This document shows positions 40,833 to 51,494 of a stretch of DNA of 64,000 nucleotides, piece after piece. The stretch lies in the NCBI GenBank assembly GCA_029204225.1, contig CM055098.1, positions 1,549,106-1,613,105 on the forward strand, in the 5' to 3' direction. Each line of letters begins with the position of its first letter. Positions within the stretch are counted from its first letter, which is position 1. The position numbers were made by a program, and so were the translations under genes. Below the pieces are notes generated by a model. The model saw nothing but the letters and a program-made list of their open reading frames with translations. It was not told the DNA's origin and searched no databases. This DNA is from Diphasiastrum complanatum. Taxonomy: Eukaryota > Streptophyta > Lycopodiopsida > Lycopodiales > Lycopodiaceae.

Positions 40833-42140
40833 TGATACGACCTATTGTTGGAAAGCATAAGAGGGACCCGATGGGTGTGTTGTGAGGCTCGGGTCTCGGG
40901 CAAAGAGCCTAGGTCTATTCATAGGAGAGCCAAATGGAAAGGGATGGCTTTTTAGAGTTCAATTTTCTAAATAGGGGGGGAGGGGGTTTGTTAGATGTTT
41001 TTGGTTCCTTTGCAAAAGCATTTTGCAATTCCTAAGGGAAAGAGAGCAAAAAATATCTTTTTTTTGAATTTGATGCCATAGGTCACCTTTTAAAAACAAG
41101 AAACTTGTAGGCCACATGAGTGGTCATAAGGCTTGGTGGGCATAACACATTCAGAAATTTGATTTTGAAGTGTGGCAGCTCAAAGGAACTGTAAACTCCT
41201 TTAAGAACCAGAAAATTGAAAAACTCTAAGGTGGAATGATAATTATTTGCAATTTTTATGACACAAATAATTAAATTCAACCCATTACTAGAAAAGTTCT
41301 AATAGAATCGTTCTATTCAAATTTGTTCTAGATTGGATAAGATTTCCACTCATTCTTTCAAATTTCCAAATCTGTCAACATAAGGGATGTTAGGGCGAGA
41401 TCTAAACTTCTTTCTAGTTACCGAAAATATCAAGAATGAAATTTCACAAATGCTCAATAATTGTTTTTTTTCAAAGAGACTTAAAAAATCTCATAACAAT
41501 CAGTAATTGTTTTCTTAATGAGATATAAATTTTTATTGAATATTAGAGAGTAAATCATAGTAGAAAAAGTTCTAGAAAATAAAGTTATCCTATTGCAAAG
41601 TTGAATTTTGTGTCACCCAACAAGTAATCATACAATAAAGCATGAGTTTTTATGTATATTCATCCATAGGATTTAGAATCAACTAAGATTGGGTTAGAAA
41701 AAGAACACTTGAGAGACTAATGGGAGGAAAAACTGCCCAACCATAAAGATGGATCTTTCTGGAATATCAGCGCTTCATCTCCAAGCCATGGCAAATAAAT
41801 GTTTGATGAGAAAGAGATCAAATAAACAACCTAAAATTTGATTAATTTGGAGGGCAAGTCCCTATCAGTATATATAGAATCTAGGATCTTGTGGATGTGA
41901 TTATGCAACCCTCCTGCTAAACCAGTCTTAACTACAGATATTGTCGACGCATGCATATAATCGTCACATGCCATGTAACACTCCACTTCTCTCAATCAAA
42001 GGTTGAGCCCTCGCATAATCATGAAGTATCCTTTTGGCCTACACAAATTATAATAAAGCCATACTTAATAATATGCCTTTGGAGGTATCATTGTCTTAAC
42101 TAAGGACCTAATAATATCCTAATCAGTGAGTAAATACATA

Positions 42141-42144
<4 letters not shown>
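40828..42144. other. Gene-free stretch with a dispersed repeat
   Basis: 41690-41840 is similar to 62640-62770 (GAGACTAATGGGAGG, then GAATATCAGCGCTTCAT and CAAGCCATGGCAAAT), suggesting a shared LTR or other repeat. Nothing else is recognised. Confidence 0.5.

Positions 42145-42225
<81 letters not shown>
42145..42225. repeat. (CT)n microsatellite
   Basis: A perfect CT tract of about 81 bp. Confidence 0.95.
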
Positions 42226-42229
<4 letters not shown>

Positions 42230-42371
42230 TATAGTTATTACACTTCATTCGCTTTTGGAAATCTTATTAAAAAAACTTTTTTCCTTATGGTACTAAACCA
42301 ACGAAAATGTCTTGCCCTACCAAACTTAGGAACATGGCCTCAAAAAAGTCTTTTTAAACTTATAGTTTTAT

Positions 42372-42660
42372 TTTTTCGAGTTTATTTTTCGAATTTTATC
42401 TTTCGAGTTTATTTTTTGATTTTCATTTTTCGATTTTAATTTATTCGATCCCTAGTTTTTCGATGTATTAAATTTTCGATCCAAGATGTTTTCAAGCCCT
42501 TATTTTTTGATATTATCTGCTTTTTTCGATATCCTATTTTTCTTCGATATCATTTAATTTTTTCGATCTCTTATCCTTTTTCGAGCCATTGTCATTTTTA
42601 GACTAGTTTAGATTTTTTTTTTGACTCCCTGCATTTCTTTTTTTTTCGACCACGTTTACT
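42372..42660. repeat. TTTTTCGA-rich degenerate array
   Basis: TTTTTCGA/TTTTCGAT/TTTCGAGTTT words recur about 15 times with irregular spacing. Similar TCGAAAA words in the opposite sense occur at 6480-6780. Confidence 0.6.
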
Positions 42661-42689
42661 TTTTTAGACATACTTTTGAATCTGCCAAC

Positions 42690-42900
42690 CCCATCTGACG
42701 CCCATTGCATCCGCCAACCATTTACACCCGCTAACAATTTGCATTCGCCAACCATTGGCACCCGCTAACAATTTGCATCCACCAACATCCATTCGACACA
42801 CACCACCTTCATTCGCATCTGACACATTTGCATCCGCCGACCGCCATCCGACGCCCTCTACCTTCATCTGCAGCATCCAACACATTTGCCTCCGCTACTG
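42690..42900. repeat. Degenerate tandem repeat, period about 34 bp
   Basis: Units with TTTGCATCCGCCAACCATT and CACCCGCTAACAA alternate from about 42705 to 42790 and decay to 42900. Confidence 0.65.
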
Positions 42901-43382
42901 CATTTTCTTACATCTATCTCTGCATGCCATCTAAATCATATCCTTTCAGTTCAATCATATATGAGACACAATGAATACAGAATTTTATATTGTTAATCTG
43001 ATCCTGCTATAAGATTCAGTCAAAGACAAACCAATCTGAGACATTTCCATTCATGACTACGTACATCTAAGGCTGTAATCCACAGAAGATCCAAGCAGCC
43101 TCTAAACTGTAACTAGAGTTACATCCGACCAGCACATCTGAGAGTCACCGCATTTTATATTCGACTCCTCAATCCCTCGTCACATCCGATTTTATGTCTG
43201 ATGCTTGACTAATTCATATTGATTGTCATACATCTGATGACCACCTTCCTATCTTACATCCGATGGTCAGTATACCACCAAAACAACTTGAACATCAAAA
43301 CCAAGGCTCTTTACCCGAGGTTTCCATCTGAATGTTTTTGTTGTTGCTCTTTTCTCTTAAGGATTGGTTTGGGATTAATATC

Positions 43383-43660
43383 AGGTAGATGTGCAGGGCT
43401 TGGAAGCTGATCCATCATTCCATTCAATTCATATGCTTCTTAGTTATCGGCTCCCTGAGGAGTTCTTCTTACCACTGTTGAGTGACAGTTGTAGGAAGCA
43501 CTTCGTAGGATTCCCATTTGTGTTAGCATTAGGTAGATGTGCAGGTCTTGGAGATTGATCCACCATTCCATTGAGTTCTGATATCTCCCGGTTTCTGGCT
43601 CCCTGAGGAGTTCTCCTTACAACTGTTGAGTGACAATTGTAGGAAGCACTTTGTAGGTTT
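43383..43660. repeat. Direct repeat of about 145 bp, two copies
   Basis: GGTAGATGTGCAGGnCTTGG opens units at about 43383 and 43530. Both contain GGCTCCCTGAGGAGTTCT and GTTGAGTGACAnTTGTAGG. The array probably lies inside an LTR relic. Confidence 0.8.
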
Positions 43661-44258
43661 TGTGATTTCAGTTTTAAAAAGGTTGTGTTGATTCTGGGTT
43701 TTCAGTAGGAGTAGCTTTAGTTTGATTCATTGTTTCTTGAGTCGATTAGTTTAGCAATAATCTCCATATTGTAAGAATAATGAAAGAACTGAAGCAATCT
43801 GTAGAATGTAGGAATTTGAGTTCCTGATAGATCTCATATCCAATATGAGCTACCACTGCCAATCAAAGATCGAATCAAGTCATAGGTGTGCCATTGACAG
43901 GCGGGACACACTACCAATATACTACAAACAGACCCGTGTAGATACACTCATGGCTGAGTCGTGGACAGGCAGAATCGGTGCAGACAGAAATGCTGCTAAC
44001 AATGAGAGAATCCGTAACTAAGCCACTGCCAAGTAGAATCGTTGATAGATAAAATCTGTAGCAGACGAAAACGCTGCTATCTGAACAATAGAATCGATGC
44101 AAATAAGGAAAAGATTCTTCTGCTAACATGCATGCGTCTCTGTCTCAACGCTTACTAGTTGTTGCTAAATGCTTGTACTGATTGATACTTGCCTGTTGCT
44201 AAGGTGATACTACCTTTGATAGCAAAGAAAGACTAATATATATGTGCTCATGATACAC
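43661..44258. other. Probable LTR relic
   Basis: It resembles 60700-60960 (GAGCTACCnACTGnCAGG...GGGA). It also contains an imperfect direct repeat of about 70 bp (TCGGTGCAGACAGAAATGCTGCTA / TCTGTAGCAGACGAAAACGCTGCTA, at about 43974 and 44052). No coding sequence is visible. Confidence 0.4.
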
Positions 44259-44528
44259 TTAGAATTTGCTTTGCACATGAACACAGATCATGCTACACAA
44301 TAACACAGACAGAAAACACTCTCCACAGCAAGCTCACATAGCAACTATATTTCTCAAAATGAAATTACACTGTACATATAGTTGTTTGCTCAGGAAACCC
44401 ATGCATGACCCAAGTTGCCGTTGGCGGGACGCGTGTCCCGTCGACTTGCCTCGTGGCGAGGCCAACTGATCCTTATCCACTGATAGGACCCACAGTACAG
44501 TAGCACAGTGATTCTACTTTAATTCTAA
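44259..44528 (-). mobile_element. 3' LTR of copia element 3 (270 bp)
   Basis: The sense strand runs from TTAGAATT (44528 end) to AATTCTAA (44259 end), perfect 8-bp inverted termini instead of the usual TG...CA. A polypurine tract precedes it. The first 98 bp on the plus strand match the remaining 5' LTR at 50038-50135 with three differences. Confidence 0.85.
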
Positions 44529-44529
44529 C

Positions 44530-44540
44530 TCTCTCCCTTA
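44530..44540 (-). other. Polypurine tract of copia element 3
   Basis: The sense strand reads AAGGGAGAGAG immediately upstream of the 3' LTR. Confidence 0.75.
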
Positions 44541-44584
44541 AAGTAGAGTCTACTTTTTATACAGTCATATACATAGCTTTAAAG

Positions 44585-47500
44585 TCAACAAACTTTAGGT
44601 ACATAAAGCTTTGAGCAAAAGTTATCAAACTCTTCTCCAGTAAGTGGCTTAGTGAAAATATCAGCTAGTTGTTCTTATGTGCTACAATGAACAACATGAA
44701 TTTCACAACTCAACAGCCTCTCACGTATGAAGTGATACTGAATCTCAATGTGTTTAGTTCTCGCATGGAACACTGGATTCTGTGCTAGCTGAATGCCACT
44801 CTGACTGTCGCTATGTAAAGTCGTGGGATTTTTCTACTTCATGCCAATTTCTTCCAAGATTTGTCTCAACCATATAGCTTCCTGTGCTGCACTACACATT
44901 GTCTTATACTCTGTTTCTATGGTGGAAAGAGCAATTGTACTTTGTTTCTTACTAGACCAGGAAAAGCAACTATCACAAAACTGGAATACATACCCTGTGG
45001 TGGATCTACGATCATCATAGTCACCTCCCCAATCCGCATCCACATAGTCACACAACTCAGGTAAACCATCATGCTTCCTGTAAATCAAGCCATACTCTGA
45101 AGTGCCTTTCACATAACGCAAAATGCGTTTAGCTGCCTTCCAATGCGTTTCCGTAGGTGCTACCATAAACTGACTTACAATGCCAACATCATAGCATATA
45201 TCTGGTCTAGTCGTGGTAAGGTAAATCAAGCTCCCCACTAAATATCTATATAGCGTAGCATCAAATGACTGTGACTCATCAAGCTTAGAAACCTTTTTAC
45301 CTGGTTCAATATGAGTGTTTACTGGTTTGTAATCCTGCACCCTAAACCTGTGCAACAACTCTTTGACATACTTCACTTGTGTTAAACCCACTTCATGTCC
45401 TTTTTGCCACACTTCTACTCCAAGGCAGTAATGCATCAGGCTGAGATTTGTCATCTCGAATTGTTCCATGAGGTCTTTCTTGATCATGTCTATCATCTCT
45501 TGATTATTTCCCGTAATAACCAAGTCATCAACATAAAGAGCAATCAAAGCAACCATACCATCAAAGCATAAGACATATAGATTTGGATCATAATGTGTTC
45601 TCACCATCCCTTTTGAACAAAAGTAGGCATCAATCCTGCTATACCACGCACATGGTGCTTGTTTAAGGCCATAAAGCGCTTTCTTCAAGCGACATACTTT
45701 ATTTTCCTGTCCCTTCGTTACAAAGCCTTCAGGTTGATCCATGAACACTTCTTCTTCTAACTCACTATTTAGAAAAGCATATTTCACATCCATCTGATGC
45801 AAAGGCCAACCAAAATGTGAAGCTAAAGCAATAAGTAGACGTAAAGTATTCCACTTACAAACCGACGCAAAGGTCTCCTCATAGTCGATGCTTTTATTTT
45901 GTGCATACCCTTTGATCACCAATATTGCTTTGTGCTTTGCTATACTTCCATCTACATGGTACTTAGTCATGTATACCCATTTGCAACCAATGGGTTTCTT
46001 GCCAACTGGTGGTTCTACTAAGTCCCATGTGCTATGTTTATCAATTGACTCCATCTCCTCTCCCATGGCATTGACCCAAATGTCATCATCCTTCGCTTCA
46101 CCATAAGTCGAAGGTTCTTTGCTTTGAATAATGCTAGATAAGAGAGCATAATTTGCTTTATACCTTTCAGGTATTGTCTTTTCTCCTGTTGATCTTCGTA
46201 GCTCTCCCTGGTTAGATGATCCTGGAAAGTCATCTATGTCACGGCTCTCCAACAATCTCTCAAACCACTTAGGGAGCTTCCTGTCAGGTGATCGTCTTTC
46301 TGGTGAAAATGTATCCCACGGTACATTGTTCTCCTTGCGTTTGTCACCTGCAACTTCAATCCTTTTTGCACCAAAAGGTTTGTCCCTACCTCTCCAGCCT
46401 GTTTCTTGAGGTTGAGTAAGAGTATCTTGAGATGTATCCTCATGTTCATCACTCGGAAGGTCAATGAATGGATCATCATCAACTGGTATCCTCACTATAC
46501 CATCTTTCCCAGTGGATGTTTCTATCTTCTCAGCATCCTCGTCTTCATACATCTTGGATTAATCAGAGATAACATCACGGCTTATATGGATTTTGTTTTG
46601 GACTGGATCAAAACATCTATAGCCCTTCACACGATTATCATATCCTAGGAGTATGCACTTGATAGCTTTTACATCAAGTTTACATCTCTCTTCCTTGGGA
46701 ATGTGTACAAAGGCCTTACATTTAAAGATTCGCAAGTGATTCACCTTTGGCTTCTTCTTCGTGAATGTTTCCTCGAGTGTTATCTTTGGTATGGCAATGG
46801 TATGACTTCTATTTTGAAGATAGACTGCCGTGCTACATGCTTCTGACCAAAAATCTTTTGGTAGTTTCATCTCAGCTAGCATAGATCTGGCACTTTCCAC
46901 AATCGTATGATTCTTGCGCTCAGCTACACCATTGAGAGCAGGAGTATGAGCTTGCGTAAATTGTCTTTTAGTCCCACATTTATCACAAAGATCATTGAAG
47001 TCATTAGACTTGTACTTGCCTCCATTATCTGATCTTAGGACTTTGATCTTCCTACCTGTCTGATTTTCGACCAATGCTTTGAAGCTCTTGAAGTTGTCAA
47101 ATGCATCCGATTTCTTCTTCAAGAAGTAGATCCACGTCTTACGTGACATATCATCAATAAAGGTCATGAAATAGAAGGCTTTACCTAAGGACATGGTCCT
47201 CATAGGCCCGCATAAATCTGTGTGGATTAAATCCAAGATGTTCTTTGCTCTTGCAACAACCCCTTTATTGAACTTCTCTCGATGCTGCTTCCCATATACA
47301 CAAGATTCGCACATCGATTTCAAGTGATCTTCTATGGTAGGCAATCCTGTTACCATCTCCAATTTTCTCATCAACCTGAGGCTTCCCAAGTTCAAGTGAC
47401 CAAGCCTCTTATGCCACAACTCAGTTTGCGATGGAATGGACGATACAAGTCCATGTTGCCCCTTAATTGTAGCATTCAACCTGTACAATTTTGTATTGGG

Positions 47501-48724
47501 CTCTCTTACTCCATCCGCAATAACTTTGAACTTTTGGTTCACATCCTTCACAAAGCAACGATCATGGGCGAATTCTACTTTCAACTTTTGATCAGTAATG
47601 ACTCCAACAGAAAGTAGATTTTTCTTCAAACCTGGTACGTAAAGTACCTCCCTGATTATCCTGCTTTTGCCATCAGGTAGTTGGATTGAAACGGTGCCTA
47701 TCCCCTTGATCTTGCACACCTCGCCATTTGCTTGTGAAACGGACGTTCCATTATCTAGCACTTTCATGCTACTGAACCAATTCTTGTTACCTGTCATGTG
47801 TCTTGTGGCTCCCGAGTCAATATACCACGCCTGATCATCTTGATTAGATGACAATGCAGATATGAAGATGCTAGAGTCTTCAATCTCACCCTCATCGACA
47901 AGGTTACCTGCTTGTTTTGGTTTCCCCTTGCCTTGTTCCGCCAGGAATTTGCGACATTCACTCTTCCAATGGCCCTTTTTACCACAATGGAAGCACTTGC
48001 CTTTCTTCTTGGTTTGACTGGAAGATCCCTCATCCTCCTGAGACTTGGCAAATTTCTGCTTAGACTTCTTCTTGCCCTTGCCCTTGCCTTGTTTTTGGCA
48101 TGTCGCAAGTGCCTGATCGTCAGTATTTTGACGTCTAGCTTTCACCATTTCTCGTCGTTGCTCTTCCTACATCAAGATTCCTGTGAGCTCGTCAAAGGTT
48201 GGCAATCTTTCTCTTGATGCTATTCCGCTCACAAACATCTGATAGGGTTCTGCAATGCCGCACAATGCATTGTACACCAGCTCCACATCACGTATGCGCT
48301 CACCAATAGAATGCAGTTCATCTCTCATTGTCTTGATTCTGGTCATGTATGTCTGAATGTGCTCTCCTTGCTCCATGCGGGCACTATTCAAATTTGACTT
48401 CAGAAACATGATTCTTGACGGATTTGATGTCTCGAACTGCTCCTTTAGCACATCCCATGCATGTCTGGGTGTAACAGCATCACAAATGTGGGTAATGATG
48501 TGATCCTTCACTGACAAGTTAATGAAGGCCAAAGCTTTCCTCATCTTTTTGTCGAACACTTTGATATCTGCTTGATTTGGCGGCCTTCTCTCATCACCTG
48601 TGGCGACTTCCCACACGTCTTTCTCCATCAGTATGTTTTTCATTTTGAATTTCCACACTGCATAGTTGGAAATCCCGTCCAATTTGCTACTTTCACTCAA
48701 AATGGACTCTCCCATGTTTGCCAT
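44585..48724 (-). pseudogene. Ty1/copia gag-pol, almost intact
   Basis: A single frame of 1380 codons from ATG 48724 to TGA 44585, interrupted by four stops: TAG 48167-48169, TAA 46559-46561, TAG 44834-44836 and TAA 44675-44677. Domains in order are gag UBN2-type (KLDGISNYAVWKFKMK), zinc knuckle CFHCGKKGHWKSEC, protease DSGATRHMTG, GAG-pre-integrase (LWHKRLGHLNLGSL), integrase with the D,D,E set (HTDLCGP, RSDNGGKY, NGVAERKNHT), copia RT (QMDVKYAFLNSELEEEVF, YVDDLVITGN) and RNase H (DADWGGDYDDRRST, then HSDSQSGIQLAQNP and KHIEIQYHFIRE). The order gag-PR-INT-RT-RH is diagnostic of Ty1/copia (Pseudoviridae-like). All catalytic motifs survive. Only the stops and the broken 5' LTR disable it, which points to a fairly young insertion. 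Confidence 0.95.
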
Positions 48725-50023
48725 CGCAAAACTGCTTGAAACTTCTGCCTTAGGCTACGAACAGTATGCCGAGGCCAACAGTGATGTCAGAAGTTGAAAA
48801 TAATGACCTGCACTTTTTCCCTTACCAGGCCACTCGCCACTTTTCCGCCAATTTGAAAGCCAAATCGGCGTCGCCTTCCGAAATGCACTCAGTCGACAAC
48901 TCCCAACAACGTGCCCAGTGGAATGGTGAAATCACTTATGGCGTACCCCGAACACTTTCTCTGCTGCAATCACTCTATTTTGCTGTACTGTACTTGCAGG
49001 TACAGTCCGAGTGCCCTTCGTTTGGAGGTTATAGCCTTTCGTTTGGGTCAAAACGGGCAAAGGACCCAAAAATAGGGACTTTTCTAGTTTTTTAACTGTT
49101 TCTTCACCTTGAAGAAACTTCACTTTTCACTTGTGAAGGGACCCAACTCAACTTTCAGTATGAAAATTTTCAATGAAGTTGAAGGCCAGAATGCACTTCA
49201 CTTCTTCAGGGCCCTGTTCAAAGCCCATCCAATGGCTGAACCAAATCTTGTGGTCCAAGTTTCTCTCCCATCACAAGTTCTGGACCGTCGATGCATTTGA
49301 CACCTTATCCAAAGGTCCAAACTGCATCTAGGCATTGAATCGCGATCCTACAATCGCTATGGCCTTCCAGAGGCTACAACATCCATCGCGTTGGGCGCGC
49401 AAATAGCCCGCGACCTCCCTGTCTGCGGTCGTGCCTCCCCACACTCAACTTTTCTTGATCTAATTCGCATGTGGATCAATTTGAGCACGATCTGAGGCCT
49501 GGAGTAGGGTCCCCTACTAATTCCAAGGTTGTAGAGTGTTCACTCAAGAAATTCCATGGAGAAACGGTGATTTTAGCTCAACTTGACAAAGTGGCTTTTT
49601 TCACCTTTTTACCACAAATCTGCTAGGTTAACTATCTGGAGACAAATCTCTAACATAAACCTCATAATCTCTCCATGGCTGGTTGACAATGTGATTAGCT
49701 TCCTTCATGTCCTTACGGCATCCAAAACGGTGCATAAACAGCGAAGAAATCACCAGTTATGTATAAGAACTGTAACCCCAAGCCCGGTTTCAATTTTCAG
49801 CTGGCTTCAAAATTGTCAATTTTTCACGAAATTTTTTCCTGTCTGATGCTATGCACAGGCTAATAATCTCTCTGTTGAGCTTAACAAGCCTCTATAAACT
49901 AGAAACCGTGCACCAATGCTTCTCTTTCCATTTTCAACCCGTCGTAAACCCCGAACTCTCAGAAGACAGTTCTCCCGAAGCTCTCTTCAATGACAATGAT
50001 GTACTGTGTACACTCCCTGTACG
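48725..50023 (-). other. Untranslated leader of copia element 3
   Basis: 1.3 kb between the primer site and the gag ATG, unusually long for copia. Its upstream half matches 59372-59962, the leader of an older relative. No open frame is recognised. Confidence 0.7.
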
Positions 50024-50035
50024 GCTCTGATACCA
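50024..50035 (-). other. Primer binding site of copia element 3
   Basis: The sense strand reads TGGTATCAGAGC, complementary to initiator tRNA-Met, two bases from the LTR end. Confidence 0.92.
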
Positions 50036-50037
50036 AC

Positions 50038-50135
50038 TTAGAATTTGCTTTGCACAGGAACACAGATCATGCTACACAGTAACACAGACAAAAAACACTC
50101 TCCACAGCAAGCTCACATAGCAACTATATTTCTCA
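50038..50135 (-). mobile_element. 5' LTR remnant of copia element 3
   Basis: Only 98 bp of the 270-bp LTR remain. Similarity to the 3' LTR stops abruptly at 50136, where unrelated DNA starts. Confidence 0.85.
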
Positions 50136-50390
50136 GAGCTTCGAGCATTGAAGGATACTCGAAGACGAAGGTCAAATATTCATAGATTGAAGGACACCCA
50201 AACCCGAAGATCAAATGTTTGTGGACCCAAAGAGGCTCAATGGCGAAGCCAAAGGCCGAAGAACACACGAAGGCGAAGAAGACTCGAAGACCGAGAGGTG
50301 GCGGATCTTCACGCTCCAAGTACAAAGGAAATCAAGAAAGTACCAGGGGGTGTACTCCTCTACGGATGATGCTGAAGGCAATCTGAATAC
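50136..50390. other. Unassigned segment between LTRs
   Basis: CGAAGA/GAAGG-rich sequence with a diverged tandem unit (GATTGAAGGACACCC, TCGAAGACGAAGGTC). It may belong to an LTR. No gene. Confidence 0.4.
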
Positions 50391-51316
50391 TGTTGGAACA
50401 TGCTTAATCAGTTGTTCTTGTAATCTTAGATTAGATTAAACCCTTTCTCTCTCCATCTATATAATCAGATTGAAGATGAAAAAATCGGTTGAACATCAAA
50501 TTTGGTTAAACGCCAATGTGAGCTAGGCACAAAATTGCTAGCCGATGTCCAAGGTGTCTGCTAGTATGCATGACAATTTGATATTACTCGTGAGAGACAT
50601 AGTTTCTCTCACGCCGATGTGTTGTGTGGGTTTGTCACAACAGGGCTCTTACAAAAGGATCATTGATAATATAATAGCTTGAATGCACATGTTGAATGAT
50701 CTTGAATGCCTTGATTTCTGATTGTTGTCTGTTCGTAATTAGCTATTTATTCTTCATTCAGCACACTGGTTCATCTTGTTGAATGCTTAAACAATTAAAC
50801 GTAGGTCAGCAATGTCTGTCTACACTCTGGAGGATTGTAGATCTAATCTAGCAGGCAATAGTTGACAGATAGAATCGAATTCCATCTGAGTTTCAAGCCG
50901 ACATGCTAGGTGGATTTGTCACACAATGCTCTAGAAAAGATCATTGATAATACAATAGTTGTTATGCACATGTTTATCTTTATCTTGAACGATATCGAAT
51001 GTCTTGATGTCTGATCGTTGTCTATATATGTTCAGCTATTTATCTTTTTTCCGCACCCTGGCTCATTCTTGTTGAATGCTTAAACAAATTTGATATGTAG
51101 GTCAGCAGTGTCTGTCTACACTCTAGAAAATTGTAGATATGATCTAGTAGGCAGTAGTCCCCAGCTAAAATCGAACTCTATTGGGGTATAGCGAATCTGA
51201 TTGTTTCATGCTGAGATACATATAAATTGCATCAGAGCAAAAAAGATTTGAAGAGTGCGAACACGAACGAGAATCCGTTTTAGTTATGTTTTGTGTATCC
51301 ATTCACTCGATCCGAG
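50391..51316 (+). mobile_element. Probable 5' LTR of copia element 2
   Basis: It starts TGTTGGAAC, has a TATA-like CTATATAAT at about 50457, and precedes degenerate primer-site-like sequences (TTGCATCAGAGC at about 51228, ATAATCAGAGC at about 51318). It contains a direct duplication of about 300 bp (50617-50880 and 50915-51175). The boundaries are uncertain. Confidence 0.5.
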
Positions 51317-51494
51317 TAGTTATAATCAGAGCTCTAATACTTGATATCTTTTGCGATATCAAAACTTTTTCACAATATCATGTTCTTCAATTTGTGGTAT
51401 CAAATTTCAGTATCAAATAGTTAATTTCCAATTGTAGCGTAGCGCACGACATCATTCTTAACGTCATCAATTTATTGACAGACTAAAGTTCCAA

